This document shows, in pieces, positions 26,089 through 34,376 of a stretch of 64,000 bases of DNA. The position numbers and the translations under genes were made by a program. The notes beneath the pieces are model-generated. The model was not told where the DNA came from. It did not search any database and saw only the letters and a program-made list of their open reading frames with translations. Location of the stretch: NCBI GenBank assembly GCA_963703325.1, contig OY969805.1, positions 248,001-312,000 on the forward strand, in the 5' to 3' direction. Source of the stretch: Aquilonibacter sp963703325. Lineage in GTDB: Bacteria; Vulcanimicrobiota; Vulcanimicrobiia; Vulcanimicrobiales; Vulcanimicrobiaceae. The first letter of the stretch is position 1; every line of letters begins with the position of its first letter.

Positions 26089-27416
26089 AGGCCGCGGAGC
26101 GGGAAACGATTGCGCGACGCACCGTCGAGCGTTCGCGCGCGCACCAAACCGAAGTCCGCATCAGCAGTAGTGATGAGGCGCTAACGCGCTTTGCGCACGG
26201 TATTTCCAACCAAAACGTGGCGGCGGACGACGTAACGATCGCCGTCCGCGCGATTGTCGACGGACGCACCGGTGTCGCCGGGTCCAACGATCTCAGCGAT
26301 GCGTCGATCGACACCCTCCTCGAACGCGCGCTTGAGATGGCGTCGTTCGCGCCGACTGATCCGCTCGCGCCGACACTTCCGTCCGGCGGCCCGACGAGTG
26401 CGCCGGCCGGGTCTTACGTTGAAGCCACCGCCGCCGCAGATCCGGCGGCACGAGCCGGCGTATGCGATGCCATCATTCGCAGCGCGGAGCGCCGTCACTA
26501 CTGGTGTTCGGGATACGTTTCGAGCGCAAGCAGCGGCACCACGATCGCGAACTCGTCGGGAGCGCTGGCGTCTTTCGACGGCACCGATGCGGCGGTCAAC
26601 GTCAAAGCGACGGCGCCGGATTCCACCGGCTTTGCCGAGCACTACACCAACGACATTCGCGTGCTCGACGGCGCGGCCGCGGGAGACCTCGCGGTCGAAC
26701 TTGCGCGCACGAGTGCGCGTCCGCATTCGGCCGAACCGGGACCGTGGACGGTGATTCTCCAGCCGCCGGCGCTCGGTGAACTCCTGACCCACTTGGCTTT
26801 GCACTTCTCGGCACAAAGCTTCAGCGACGGCTCGTCATTTTGTTCCGATGGGCTCGATCGTATCTACTTCGACGAGCGGGTCACGATCTTCGATGACTAC
26901 GCGCACCCGCTGGCGCCGTCGATGCCCTTCGATTACGAGGGCCAGCCCAAGGTACGAGTACCGCTGGTCGAAGCCGGCGTCGTCCGCAACATCGTTACTG
27001 ACAGCTACTATGCGAACAAGCTCGATCGCCCGAACACGGGCCATGCGCTGCCCGCGCCAAACGCGTACGGGCCGCAGCCGCTCAACATCGTGATTCCGGC
27101 CGGCACGCGCAGCACGGACGAACTGATCGCGACGACGCCGCGCGGCTTGTTGATCTCGCGCTTTTGGTACATTCGCGTGGTCGATCAAAAGCGAGCGATC
27201 GTGACCGGGATGACGCGCGACGGCACATTCCTCATCGAGAACGGAAAGATTACCAGGGGCGTACGCAACCTGCGCTTCAATCAGAGCATCGTCGAAGCGC
27301 TCGGTTCGGCTGAATTCAGCAGCGAACAAAAGCGCACCGCCCAATACTCGTATTCGCTGGTGGTCCCCACCGCGAAAGTCGATCGCTTTATGTTTAGCAG
27401 CACGACTGACTTCTAG
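26085..27416 (+). CDS. pmbA: TldE/PmbA-family protease partner subunit
   Basis: 443 aa from GTG 26085. It has the PmbA/TldE layout and lacks the HExxxH zinc helix of TldD, as expected for the non-catalytic partner. The FDYEGQPKVRVPLVEAG and GHALPAPN segments are typical. Its stop interlocks with the proC stop on the other strand (shared CTAG at 27413-27416). Confidence 0.92.
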   Translation: MKAAERETIARRTVERSRAHQTEVRISSSDEALTRFAHGISNQNVAADDVTIAVRAIVDGRTGVAGSNDLSDASIDTLLERALEMASFAPTDPLAPTLPSGGPTSAPAGSYVEATAAADPAARAGVCDAIIRSAERRHYWCSGYVSSASSGTTIANSSGALASFDGTDAAVNVKATAPDSTGFAEHYTNDIRVLDGAAAGDLAVELARTSARPHSAEPGPWTVILQPPALGELLTHLALHFSAQSFSDGSSFCSDGLDRIYFDERVTIFDDYAHPLAPSMPFDYEGQPKVRVPLVEAGVVRNIVTDSYYANKLDRPNTGHALPAPNAYGPQPLNIVIPAGTRSTDELIATTPRGLLISRFWYIRVVDQKRAIVTGMTRDGTFLIENGKITRGVRNLRFNQSIVEALGSAEFSSEQKRTAQYSYSLVVPTAKVDRFMFSSTTDF

Positions 27417-28147
27417 CGTCCGCCCGCGGCAATTGCAGCCTTCATCAGGGTGCCGCGGAAGTTGCCCCTCTCCAGTTCCAGTAGCCCCTTGATGGTGCGG
27501 CCGGCGGGCGTGGTGACTTCGTGCTTGAGCGCGGCTGGATGGAGTTCGCTTTCGAGTGCGAGGCGACCCGATCCGAGTACGGTCTGCGCGACCAGCACCC
27601 GCGCCTGATCGTAGGGAATGCCAAGCGCGATCGCCGCATCGATCAACGCTTCGATTGCAACGAAGATGAACGCCGGGCCGCAGCCACTGATCGCCGTGAC
27701 CGCGTCCATCAATGATTCGTCCAGCACCATCGTGCGGCCGAAGGGATCGAAGAGCGCCTGCGTTTTATCTAGTGCTTCTTCATTGCTCTCCTTGGCGCGA
27801 GCCAAGACCGTCATTCCCGAAGCGACGCGTGCGGGCGTGTTCGGCATGATGCGTACGATGCGCGTGCGATCCTCGGTCCAGCCCCGCAGGGACTCGGTGT
27901 CGACCGCGGCGACGGCCGAGACGAGCACCTGATCGTCACGCAGCACCGGAGCAATTTGCGTGCAGACGGCTGCGGCGTCGCGCGGCTTCACGCACATCAC
28001 GACGACGTCACTGCTTTGCACGACCGCGCAATTGCGCCCCGCCGACGCGCGCGTGGTCGAATCGATCTCGCGCACGCGCGGATCACGCTCGAAACCCCGC
28101 GCGAGCGTGCCCCCGAGCGTTCCACGACCGATAATTCCGATTCGCAT
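27413..28147 (-). CDS. proC: Pyrroline-5-carboxylate reductase
   Basis: 244 aa from ATG 28147 with a GAGGG site. The N-terminal NAD(P)-binding motif is GIIGRGTLGG. The C-terminal dimerisation domain carries the family signatures SGCGPAFIFVAIEALIDAA and EVTTPAGRTIKGLLELE. It performs the last step of proline synthesis. A Rho-independent terminator ends 10 nt before the start codon and a Pro-rich small open frame precedes it, so expression probably depends on terminator read-through. Confidence 0.94.
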   Translation of the reverse strand: MRIGIIGRGTLGGTLARGFERDPRVREIDSTTRASAGRNCAVVQSSDVVVMCVKPRDAAAVCTQIAPVLRDDQVLVSAVAAVDTESLRGWTEDRTRIVRIMPNTPARVASGMTVLARAKESNEEALDKTQALFDPFGRTMVLDESLMDAVTAISGCGPAFIFVAIEALIDAAIALGIPYDQARVLVAQTVLGSGRLALESELHPAALKHEVTTPAGRTIKGLLELERGNFRGTLMKAAIAAGGR

Positions 28148-28157
28148 GACTTCCCTC

Positions 28158-28198
28158 AAATAAAAAACGAACCACCCCGGTAACCGGAGCGGTTCGTT
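28158..28198 (-). terminator. Intrinsic terminator/attenuator just upstream of proC
   Basis: On the minus strand AACGAACC (28198-28191) pairs with GGTTCGTT (28173-28166). The inner part CCGG-TTA-CCGG, with wobble pairs, completes a stem of about 15 bp. TTTTTTATTT follows at 28167-28158, then the proC ribosome site. It could simply end the tlpA operon, but no room for a promoter with a normal leader remains between it and proC, so an attenuator is favoured. Confidence 0.85.
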
Positions 28199-28220
28199 GC
28201 AAAGTGCTTGACGACGCGCG

Positions 28221-28283
28221 CTACCGAACCGGCATCTCCTGATGCGGCTGCGGCGGGCACGGAAGAACGTGTGCGTACGTCAT
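28221..28283 (-). CDS. Candidate proline-rich leader peptide of proC (20 codons)
   Basis: The frame ATG...TAG encodes MTYAHVLPCPPQPHQEMPVR, with five prolines in 11 residues (positions 8-18). It begins 12 nt after the stop of the upstream membrane-protein gene and ends 22 nt before the terminator stem. It lacks a good ribosome site (a GGGG lies about 16 nt upstream), so initiation may rely on coupling to the upstream gene. RNA segments in and after it can form mutually exclusive pairings with the terminator. Translation has not been shown. Confidence 0.5.
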   Translation of the reverse strand: MTYAHVLPCPPQPHQEMPVR

Positions 28284-28295
28284 CGTTGGGCGATC

Positions 28296-29156
28296 TTACC
28301 CCGGCACACGTTTGCGCGTCAAGAGCGCGCCGATAAGAATCGCCAGCAATCCCGCGGCCACCACCGCTAGATCGGGGATCGAGATGACCTCGACGGCCGG
28401 GTAGGTCAGCACGCGCGGGCGCAGCCGTAATCCGGCCAGCTCCACCAATTGCCCATCGCTTGCGATGCCGATCCCGTGCGGAATCGACGCGCCGGTCTCG
28501 TCCTCGACGTCGAAGATCACCGCCGGACCTCGCGCTGCGGTCGTGTTCGGCATCGACGCAAGCTGCTCGCGAGAAAGAAGCACCGCCTTCACGATGCGAT
28601 GCGCGGCCGGCACGGCAAAGGTGTCGAACGGCACCGAGAGGCCGGCAATCGTCTGCGAGTCCTGCATCAGCAACACCGGCGAGAGAAAGGCGCTCCCGGT
28701 CGGCTGCGTGATCGTCGCGTGTGCGCCGCGTGCGTCAAAGGCATCGATCGCGACGACGGTACGCGGAACACTGCGTAACAGTGCGGTCGCGGTATAGCGT
28801 CGCGCACCGATCGGCTGTGCGCTTCTCCCGCGTACGAGCATCACCGCCGGATCGATCTGCGCCGCTGGAAACGCGAGCGTTCCACCCGCTTCATCGACGC
28901 GCACGGTCGTATCCGGAGCACCCACGATCGTCCGCGCGTCGGCGCCAAGCAACCCGCTCGCAATACCCGCGAAGGCAATGGCAGCAACGCCGAATGCAAC
29001 CAGCGGGATGCGCCGCGTGCGAACGATCGCCCACACGCCGACGGCGGCAATTGCAACGTTGTACCACCCGGTGTGATAGAGCGCGCGGTTCGGGATGACG
29101 ATTTCCACGACAACGCCAAGCACGACGAGCGCGGCAAGAACCGCCGCTCCGCTCAC
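28296..29156 (-). CDS. Predicted membrane protein of unknown function
   Basis: 286 aa from GTG 29156, overlapping the tlpA-like stop (GTGA). Three N-terminal membrane helices (VLAALVVLGVVVEIVI and two more), a soluble beta-rich domain of about 170 residues, and a C-terminal helix (LAVVAAGLLAILIGALL) followed by basic residues. Position after a TlpA thioredoxin suggests an extracytoplasmic redox or cytochrome-maturation role, but no ResB/CcsA motif is visible. Confidence 0.7.
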   Translation of the reverse strand: MSGAAVLAALVVLGVVVEIVIPNRALYHTGWYNVAIAAVGVWAIVRTRRIPLVAFGVAAIAFAGIASGLLGADARTIVGAPDTTVRVDEAGGTLAFPAAQIDPAVMLVRGRSAQPIGARRYTATALLRSVPRTVVAIDAFDARGAHATITQPTGSAFLSPVLLMQDSQTIAGLSVPFDTFAVPAAHRIVKAVLLSREQLASMPNTTAARGPAVIFDVEDETGASIPHGIGIASDGQLVELAGLRLRPRVLTYPAVEVISIPDLAVVAAGLLAILIGALLTRKRVPG

Positions 29157-29686
29157 GTTGCGCGCACAGCCTGCGCGAGCGTGGTACGCATCTGTTCGAT
29201 CGTGAGCGGCCCGTCGAATCCGCGCTCGACCACGCCGCGACGGTCGATGATGATCGTCGTCGGCAACCCAAGCGCCGCATAGGTGCGCCCGTATTGCTGC
29301 GCGTCGTCGATCCAAATCGGAAACGCGATCTCGAGCGACTGCGCAAAGGCCGCGGCGCGTTCCGGGGACTCACCTTGGTTGACACCGACGACGACGACGC
29401 CGTCGTTGGCGTACTCGCGCGCGACGGTCTGCAGATCCGGCATCTCGGCGCGACACGGCGGACACCAGGATGCCCAGAGATTCATCACGACCACCTTGCC
29501 GCGGTACTGTTGCAGTGAGACCGCGTTCCCACGATCGTCGTGCAGCGCGAAGACCGGCGCGGTCTCGCCGACCATCCCGGCCGGCCCCGAGACCGGCGAT
29601 CGCTGCGAGCCGAACAGCGGTACAAGGATCACGAGCGCGATTGCGACCGCTGCAAGGATCAGAAGCCAGCGCACCCGCGCGTTCAC
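29153..29686 (-). CDS. TlpA/ResA-like membrane-anchored thiol-disulfide oxidoreductase
   Basis: 177 aa from GTG 29686 (GTGA overlap with the upstream gene). An N-terminal membrane anchor (LLILAAVAIALVILVPLF) precedes a thioredoxin fold with active site WCPPC and the cis-Pro segment GLPTTIIID. It would reduce or oxidise disulfides outside the inner membrane, for example in apocytochrome c maturation. Confidence 0.9.
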   Translation of the reverse strand: MNARVRWLLILAAVAIALVILVPLFGSQRSPVSGPAGMVGETAPVFALHDDRGNAVSLQQYRGKVVVMNLWASWCPPCRAEMPDLQTVAREYANDGVVVVGVNQGESPERAAAFAQSLEIAFPIWIDDAQQYGRTYAALGLPTTIIIDRRGVVERGFDGPLTIEQMRTTLAQAVRAT

Positions 29687-29958
29687 CAGTCGCCCATCCG
29701 ATCCGAATCGACCTCGCCCTCGAAGGCGATCGTTCCGCTCGGCAAGACGGCGGCAAATAACGGAATCCCGCGGAAGCGTATCTCTCGCTGGCGCGCGGCA
29801 TCGACGCCGGATTCGAACAGACGGCAATAGCGTTCGAGCACGTCCGGGCTGCAGCGCGCGAGCGCCGGCTTCACGTTATACGTTTGCACGAATCGATCGA
29901 AGGCGCGTTCGAAGGCCTCCGCCGCAAAGTTCGATCCGAGGCGCACCTCGCGCCGCAC
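29683..29958 (-). CDS. Small conserved-looking protein of unknown function
   Basis: About 91 aa if started at GTG 29958, which lies downstream of an AGGAGGAGAGG tract. A start at ATG 30012 (109 aa) would overlap the divergent folD start and is less likely. The protein is helical at the N-terminus (SNFAAEAFERAFDRFVQ) with one Cys pair separated by about ten residues. Coupled to the tlpA-like gene by GTGA. Confidence 0.6.
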   Translation of the reverse strand: MRREVRLGSNFAAEAFERAFDRFVQTYNVKPALARCSPDVLERYCRLFESGVDAARQREIRFRGIPLFAAVLPSGTIAFEGEVDSDRMGDW

Positions 29959-30010
29959 GTGTTCCAGGGTCCTCTCCTCCTCTATGGCGAAACCGCGTCG
30001 CGTGTCCGCC

Positions 30011-30871
30011 ATGATTCTCGACGGTCGCGCACTTGCCGCGGAACTGCGCGCCGAACTTCTTGCTCGTACGAGTGCGCTACGCGACGCCGGGATTCATCCC
30101 AAGCTCGTGATCGTCTTCGTTGGAGAGAACGAGTCGAGCGTCGCCTACGTTCGCAATCTGGTCAAAACGGGCGAGCGCGTCGGCATCGAGATCGCGGTGG
30201 ACCAGCTGCCCGAGCGTGCAACATCGGCCGACGTGCGCGAGCGTCTCGAACGATTGCGCGACGACGCAAGCGTACACGGCGTGATGTTGCAGCAACCCTT
30301 GCCGCCGCACCTTTCGATACGCGAGATCGCCGACGCCATTCCGGTCCACAAGGACGTGGATGGCGCGCACCCGACCAACCAGGGGCACCTGGCCTTCGGC
30401 AGCGGCACCGAATTCGTCCCGGCCACGCCGGCCGCGATCATGCTCTTGCTCGAGCGCAGTCCACACTGGCCGCTGCGCGGGCGGCGCGCGGTGATGATCG
30501 GCCGTTCGATCGTCGTCGGCGCACCGGTTGCAATGCTGATGCTCGGTCAGAATGCAACCGTCACCATCCTGCACAAGGAGAGCGCGAGCCTCCAACCCTT
30601 CCTAAAGATGGCCGAAGTCGTCGTCATCGCCACCGGCGTACCCGGACTCATCGGCGGGGCGGACATCATGCCGGGCGCCACGGTCATCGACGTCGGCACG
30701 ACCGTCGTCGACGGCGTGCTCAGAGGCGACGTCGATTACGAATCAGCACTCAAGGTCGCCGGCGCGATCACACCCGTCCCCGGCGGCGTGGGCCCGGTCA
30801 CGAACATCGCGCTCCTGCGCAACGTCGTAAAATCGGCGGAGCATCACTCGCGCACTCACCCGAATCGATAA
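30011..30871 (+). CDS. folD: Bifunctional methylenetetrahydrofolate dehydrogenase/cyclohydrolase
   Basis: 286 aa. Signatures include SVAYVRNLVKTGERVGI (with the catalytic Lys), PVHKDVDGAHPTN, the Rossmann segment MIGRSIVVGAPVAMLML and the terminal ITPVPGGVGPVT. It interconverts 5,10-methylene-THF and 10-formyl-THF. No clear ribosome site is seen for ATG 30011 or ATG 29984. A diverged copy of its last 14 codons recurs at 31117-31160. Confidence 0.93.
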   Translation: MILDGRALAAELRAELLARTSALRDAGIHPKLVIVFVGENESSVAYVRNLVKTGERVGIEIAVDQLPERATSADVRERLERLRDDASVHGVMLQQPLPPHLSIREIADAIPVHKDVDGAHPTNQGHLAFGSGTEFVPATPAAIMLLLERSPHWPLRGRRAVMIGRSIVVGAPVAMLMLGQNATVTILHKESASLQPFLKMAEVVVIATGVPGLIGGADIMPGATVIDVGTTVVDGVLRGDVDYESALKVAGAITPVPGGVGPVTNIALLRNVVKSAEHHSRTHPNR

Positions 30872-30882
30872 GGAGGCCTACT

Positions 30883-31113
30883 ATGGCCGCTCACCCAGCC
30901 GTCCAACCTCATTTGGTTGCAGCGAAACACCACCGGTCTGCCGCAGACTATCACGAGCTCGCCGCCAAGCGCTACGAACTCGGAGATCACGCGCAAGCGG
31001 CGCACTACACGCTGCTAGCGCAGGCGCACGCCTTGCACGCGGCCGGCTTCATGTCCGACATCGCAAAGATTCACGCCGAGCAGCACAGCGGCAACAAACA
31101 CGCACATTCGTAA
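30883..31113 (+). CDS. Small His/Ala-rich protein
   Basis: 76 aa with a strong AAGGAGG site 6 nt before ATG 30883. The sequence is helical and histidine-rich (AAKHHRSAADYHELAAKRYELGDHAQ; about a dozen His). No signal peptide or known family. High His content could mean metal binding. It is wedged between folD and a degenerate repeat of the folD 3' end. Confidence 0.75.
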   Translation: MAAHPAVQPHLVAAKHHRSAADYHELAAKRYELGDHAQAAHYTLLAQAHALHAAGFMSDIAKIHAEQHSGNKHAHS

Positions 31114-31185
31114 ACCGTCGCGCTCTTGCGCAACGACGTGGAATCTACGGAGCATATGCTGCAAAAGCGAGCAAAATTGAGCTAA
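31114..31185 (+). pseudogene. Remnant of a folD 3' end
   Basis: Reading straight on after the small gene's stop gives T-V-A-L-L-R-N-D-V-E-S-T-E-H-M-L..., ending at TAA 31183. It parallels the folD C-terminus (I-A-L-L-R-N-V-V-K-S-A-E-H-H-S), and the DNA is also similar over about 45 bases. It looks like a duplicated or displaced tail of folD, with the small gene lying between the two copies. Confidence 0.6.
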
Positions 31186-31194
31186 GGACGAGGT

Positions 31195-31329
31195 CTGAGT
31201 TCGCCAAGCGAAGGCTCGAAGTTTTGCGCCATTCGCAGGATGCGATCTTCATTTTTAGGTGGCGCAAAACTCGCGCAGCAGGAGCATCACACGAGGTGAT
31301 GCGACGAGCGTCTTCGCGGGCGAACTCAG
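31195..31329. repeat. Nested inverted-repeat element (possible structured RNA or palindromic mobile repeat)
   Basis: CTGAGTTCGCC (31195-31205) is the exact complement of GGCGAACTCAG (31319-31329). Inside, GTTTTGCGCC (31221-31230) pairs with GGCGCAAAAC (31261-31270), and GCATCAC (31284-31290) with GTGATGC (31296-31302). The result is a closed multi-arm fold of about 135 nt without coding capacity. It fills the gap before the convergent LonN gene. Confidence 0.65.
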
Positions 31330-31344
31330 CCGAGCACCGAAGGC

Positions 31345-32061
31345 CTAATTCTGTGAGAAGAATTTCCCGAAGTACTGCTCTTGCGTGCTGCGGTAGCTGA
31401 GGTCTTCGCCATTTTCCTGGCGCTCGTGTAACTCCACCCGACGGCGTTCCAACAGTTTGCGAAGTTGCGGCAACAAGCGCTCGAGAAAGTCGTACTCGGC
31501 CCGCAAGCGCGCCTTCGTGTCGGTGATTTCGAGCAGGCGCTGCTTGACGCGTTCGGCGACTTGCAGCATGTCGCCAATGAGATACGACGTGCCTTGCGGA
31601 TCTTCGGGCAGCAAGATGTGACTCTCTTGCCCCGAGAACTCCACCAGCATCGCGATATACTCTTCAAAGCGCCGGCGCACGGCGGGGAGCAGTTCATCGA
31701 CCTCGCGATCGTCCGGCACCTCCGGCTCGTCGATCACGTCGACCTCGGCCACAAGGTAAGGTTCGCGGCTTATCACTTCGCGGATACGGAAGCGCGTGCT
31801 TCCGACCGTTGAGATAAAGTAGCGGCCGAACGGCAGCGGCTGCACGTCGAGAATTTCGGCGATCGAACCAACGTCGTGCGGAAGCACGTTGGTGTCGCCG
31901 GCTTCGGCGCCTTCAGCGATCAACGCGACGCCGAATCCTTCGCCGGACTCCAAACATTCGTTGATCATCTGCTTGTAGCGCGGCTCGAAAATATGCAGGT
32001 TGAGCACGGCGCCTGGAAATAGCACCGAATTGAGCGGAAAGAGCCGTAATCGCCGACCCAT
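31345..32061 (-). CDS. LON substrate-binding (N-terminal) domain protein
   Basis: 238 aa. It opens with LFPLNSVLFPGAVLNLHIFEPRY, the classic Lon N-domain start, and continues with a beta-barrel and a long C-terminal helical bundle (VAERVKQRLLEITDTKARLRAEY). No ATPase or protease domain follows. Such stand-alone LonN proteins are common; they probably bind unfolded protein. Divergent from the methyltransferase gene over 59 bp that must hold both promoters. Confidence 0.9.
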   Translation of the reverse strand: MGRRLRLFPLNSVLFPGAVLNLHIFEPRYKQMINECLESGEGFGVALIAEGAEAGDTNVLPHDVGSIAEILDVQPLPFGRYFISTVGSTRFRIREVISREPYLVAEVDVIDEPEVPDDREVDELLPAVRRRFEEYIAMLVEFSGQESHILLPEDPQGTSYLIGDMLQVAERVKQRLLEITDTKARLRAEYDFLERLLPQLRKLLERRRVELHERQENGEDLSYRSTQEQYFGKFFSQN

Positions 32062-32120
32062 AGAGGACCCACTCTTTCGAGAAGGTCGGCGCAGGTTCCC
32101 CGCTAACTGGACAGCCCTAG

Positions 32121-32702
32121 ATGGATGACCTCAAGCGCTATCTCGATGCCCTGCACCCCGAGCAACATCCGTTGTTACTCGAGCTGGAACAGCACGGCCG
32201 CAAAGACGGCGTGCCGATCGTCTCGCGCGAAGCCGGACGCTTCCTTTCGGTCATGGTACACATGATGCAGGCCAATCGCATTTTGGAGATTGGGACGGGG
32301 TACGGCTATTCCACGCTCTGGATGGCGCTCGCCCAGCCGCCGATGGGAAAGATCTGGACGATCGATCCCGATGCCGAACGAACCAGCGTCGCCGATGCAT
32401 ACTTTCGCCGTGCCGGTGAAGACGACAATATCACGATCTTCAATCAAGATGCACTCGAGTTACTCGAGAACTTCCAGCAGCGCAACCTCGATATCGTCTT
32501 CATCGACGCCGATCGCCACCTGTACCGCGCATACCTCGACTTGGTGTTCCCGATGCTCAAACTTTCCGGCATCGTCGTCATCGACGATTGCCTGCTCGGC
32601 GGCCTCGATGAATTCAACCAGTACTTTCTCACGCATCCGTCGCTCGACGCCACGATCTTACCGATCGGCAACGGCACCGGTATCGGAGCGCGCATAAAGT
32701 GA
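32121..32702 (+). CDS. Class I SAM-dependent O-methyltransferase (COMT/CCoAOMT-like)
   Basis: 193 aa. The SAM-binding motif is ILEIGTGYGYSTLWMA near residue 57; the metal-binding/catalytic region is IVFIDADRHLY then IVVIDDCLLGG. Size and motifs match small bacterial catechol-type O-methyltransferases. Its stop overlaps the flavin reductase start (GTGA). Confidence 0.87.
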   Translation: MDDLKRYLDALHPEQHPLLLELEQHGRKDGVPIVSREAGRFLSVMVHMMQANRILEIGTGYGYSTLWMALAQPPMGKIWTIDPDAERTSVADAYFRRAGEDDNITIFNQDALELLENFQQRNLDIVFIDADRHLYRAYLDLVFPMLKLSGIVVIDDCLLGGLDEFNQYFLTHPSLDATILPIGNGTGIGARIK

Positions 32703-33193
32703 ACGCCCACGCGGCCGATCCGGCCGCGTTTCGCGCGGCGATGCGCCGCTATCCCTCGGGCGTCACCGTCGTCACGTCGCTGGGCGAGGGCGAGCCGCGC
32801 GGCATCACGCTCAGCGCATTCGCCAGCGTTTCAGCCGATCCACCGATGCTCTTGATCTGTGTCAACCGCGAAGCGCGCAGCTATTTGTACATCTCGAGCT
32901 CGCGGATTTTTTGCGTCAATCTGCTCAGCGTCGATCAGCGCGAACTCGCCGAACGCTTTTCCGGCCGGATCAAGGAACGTCAGTTCGAGGATATCGTCTG
33001 GTCGACCAGCGTGACGGGCGCGCCGGTGCTCGCCGGTACCATCGGGCACTTCGATTGCGCCGTCGACGCCGAACATCACGCCGGATCGCATTCGATCTTC
33101 ATCGGTCGCGTGCTGGCGTGCGCGCAGCGACCCGGAGCGCCGCTTGGATATTATGAGGGCGGGTTTCGCGACTTTGGTTTGGAGGAGTCGTGA
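32699..33193 (+). CDS. Flavin reductase-like FMN-binding protein
   Basis: 164 aa, GTG start. RRYPSGVTVVTS at the N-terminus, then TLSAFASVSADPPMLLICVNR and FCVNLLS are typical of the split-barrel flavin reductase domain; GSHSIFIGRV sits near the end. It would supply reduced FMN/FAD to a monooxygenase, none of which is adjacent. The stop overlaps the next start (GTGA). Confidence 0.88.
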   Translation: MNAHAADPAAFRAAMRRYPSGVTVVTSLGEGEPRGITLSAFASVSADPPMLLICVNREARSYLYISSSRIFCVNLLSVDQRELAERFSGRIKERQFEDIVWSTSVTGAPVLAGTIGHFDCAVDAEHHAGSHSIFIGRVLACAQRPGAPLGYYEGGFRDFGLEES

Positions 33194-33825
33194 TCGTCGA
33201 AACGTTCCCCGTCGGATTGCTCGCCTGCAACGCGACGATCGTCGGCGACGAGGTTACCCGAGAAGCAATCGTTGTCGACGGCGGTGACGGCGTCGACGAC
33301 GTGCTCGCGCGTCTCAAGCAACTCGGCTTACGCGCGCGATATCTCGTGCACACGCACGCGCACTTCGATCACATTGCCGACGTTGGGCGGCTGCGCGAGT
33401 CGACGCGCGCGCTCGCATTACTTCACCACGCCGACTTGCCGCTCTATCACGACCAACCGCGCCTCGTGAAGCTCTTCGGCATGCCGGCGCTTCCGCCGGT
33501 CGTCGATCTCGACGGTGACTTGGAGGATGGTACGCGCTTCACGCTCGGCGACGTCACCTGCGACGTGCTGCATACCCCCGGTCATACGCCCGGCAGCGTC
33601 TGCTTCGCGATCGCGGGCGCGGGAAACACGCGCTTGCTCACCGGCGATACGCTCTTCGCCGGTGCGATCGGCCGCTGGGATTTAGGCGGCACGTCGATGG
33701 AGGACATCGTGGCGTCGATTCAGCGCAAGCTGATGGATTATCCCGACGCAACGCCGGTCGTGCCCGGCCATGGCGGATTCACGACCATCGGTCACGAGCG
33801 CGCGACCAATCCCTATTTGCAGTAG
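33190..33825 (+). CDS. Metallo-beta-lactamase-fold hydrolase (glyoxalase II-like)
   Basis: 211 aa, GTG start. It contains the THAHFDH zinc motif, HTPGHTPGSVCF, GDTLFAGAIGR and PGHGG, the order seen in small glyoxalase II-like MBL proteins. It probably hydrolyses a thioester such as S-lactoylglutathione or a related compound. The stop shares a base with the thpR start. Confidence 0.88.
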   Translation: MIVETFPVGLLACNATIVGDEVTREAIVVDGGDGVDDVLARLKQLGLRARYLVHTHAHFDHIADVGRLRESTRALALLHHADLPLYHDQPRLVKLFGMPALPPVVDLDGDLEDGTRFTLGDVTCDVLHTPGHTPGSVCFAIAGAGNTRLLTGDTLFAGAIGRWDLGGTSMEDIVASIQRKLMDYPDATPVVPGHGGFTTIGHERATNPYLQ

Positions 33826-34376
33826 TGCGCCTGTTCGCCGGCATTGAGCTCGATGCGGCGACGCGCGAGGCGTGCGTTCGCGCGCAAGATCGGTTGCGCA
33901 CCGCTGCCTTCGATGCGCGCTACGAACTGGCCGAAAAATTGCATATCACGCTCGCATTTCTCGGACCGGTCGAGGCGGAGCGCGTGCGGGCGGTCGAGGA
34001 CGTCATCGACACCGTCGCCGCTGCGACGCAGCCCTTCGCGTTGACGCTCGATAAACTCGGCGCGTTTCCGCACGAGCGACGCCCGCGCGTGATCTTCGTC
34101 GGTGCGCGTGAGCAAGGCGCACCGTTCCGCAATCTCGCAACGGCGCTGCGTGGGCGCTATGAAACCCTGGGGTTCCATTTTGCCGACGACGCGGTCGCGC
34201 ACGTCACGATCGCGCGCCACAAAGGCGGCTCGGCGCGCCCGCTCCCGATGTTGGATATCGCCGCGGCCGAGGTAGCCATCGGTGCGATGGTGCTTTTCGA
34301 ATCGGTGCCGGAAAAACAAACGACGCGCTATGTCGTTCGACATCGCGCGCCGCTTGGGAGAAATGCGACGACTTAG
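33825..34376 (+). CDS. thpR: RNA 2',3'-cyclic phosphodiesterase
   Basis: 183 aa, GTG start. Two HxTx motifs of the 2H phosphoesterase fold are present: HITL near residue 40 and HVTI near residue 125. LFAGIELD at the N-terminus and the FESV...Y late segment fit ThpR/LigT. Its stop overlaps the stop of the convergent NifU-like gene. Confidence 0.9.
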   Translation: MRLFAGIELDAATREACVRAQDRLRTAAFDARYELAEKLHITLAFLGPVEAERVRAVEDVIDTVAAATQPFALTLDKLGAFPHERRPRVIFVGAREQGAPFRNLATALRGRYETLGFHFADDAVAHVTIARHKGGSARPLPMLDIAAAEVAIGAMVLFESVPEKQTTRYVVRHRAPLGRNATT

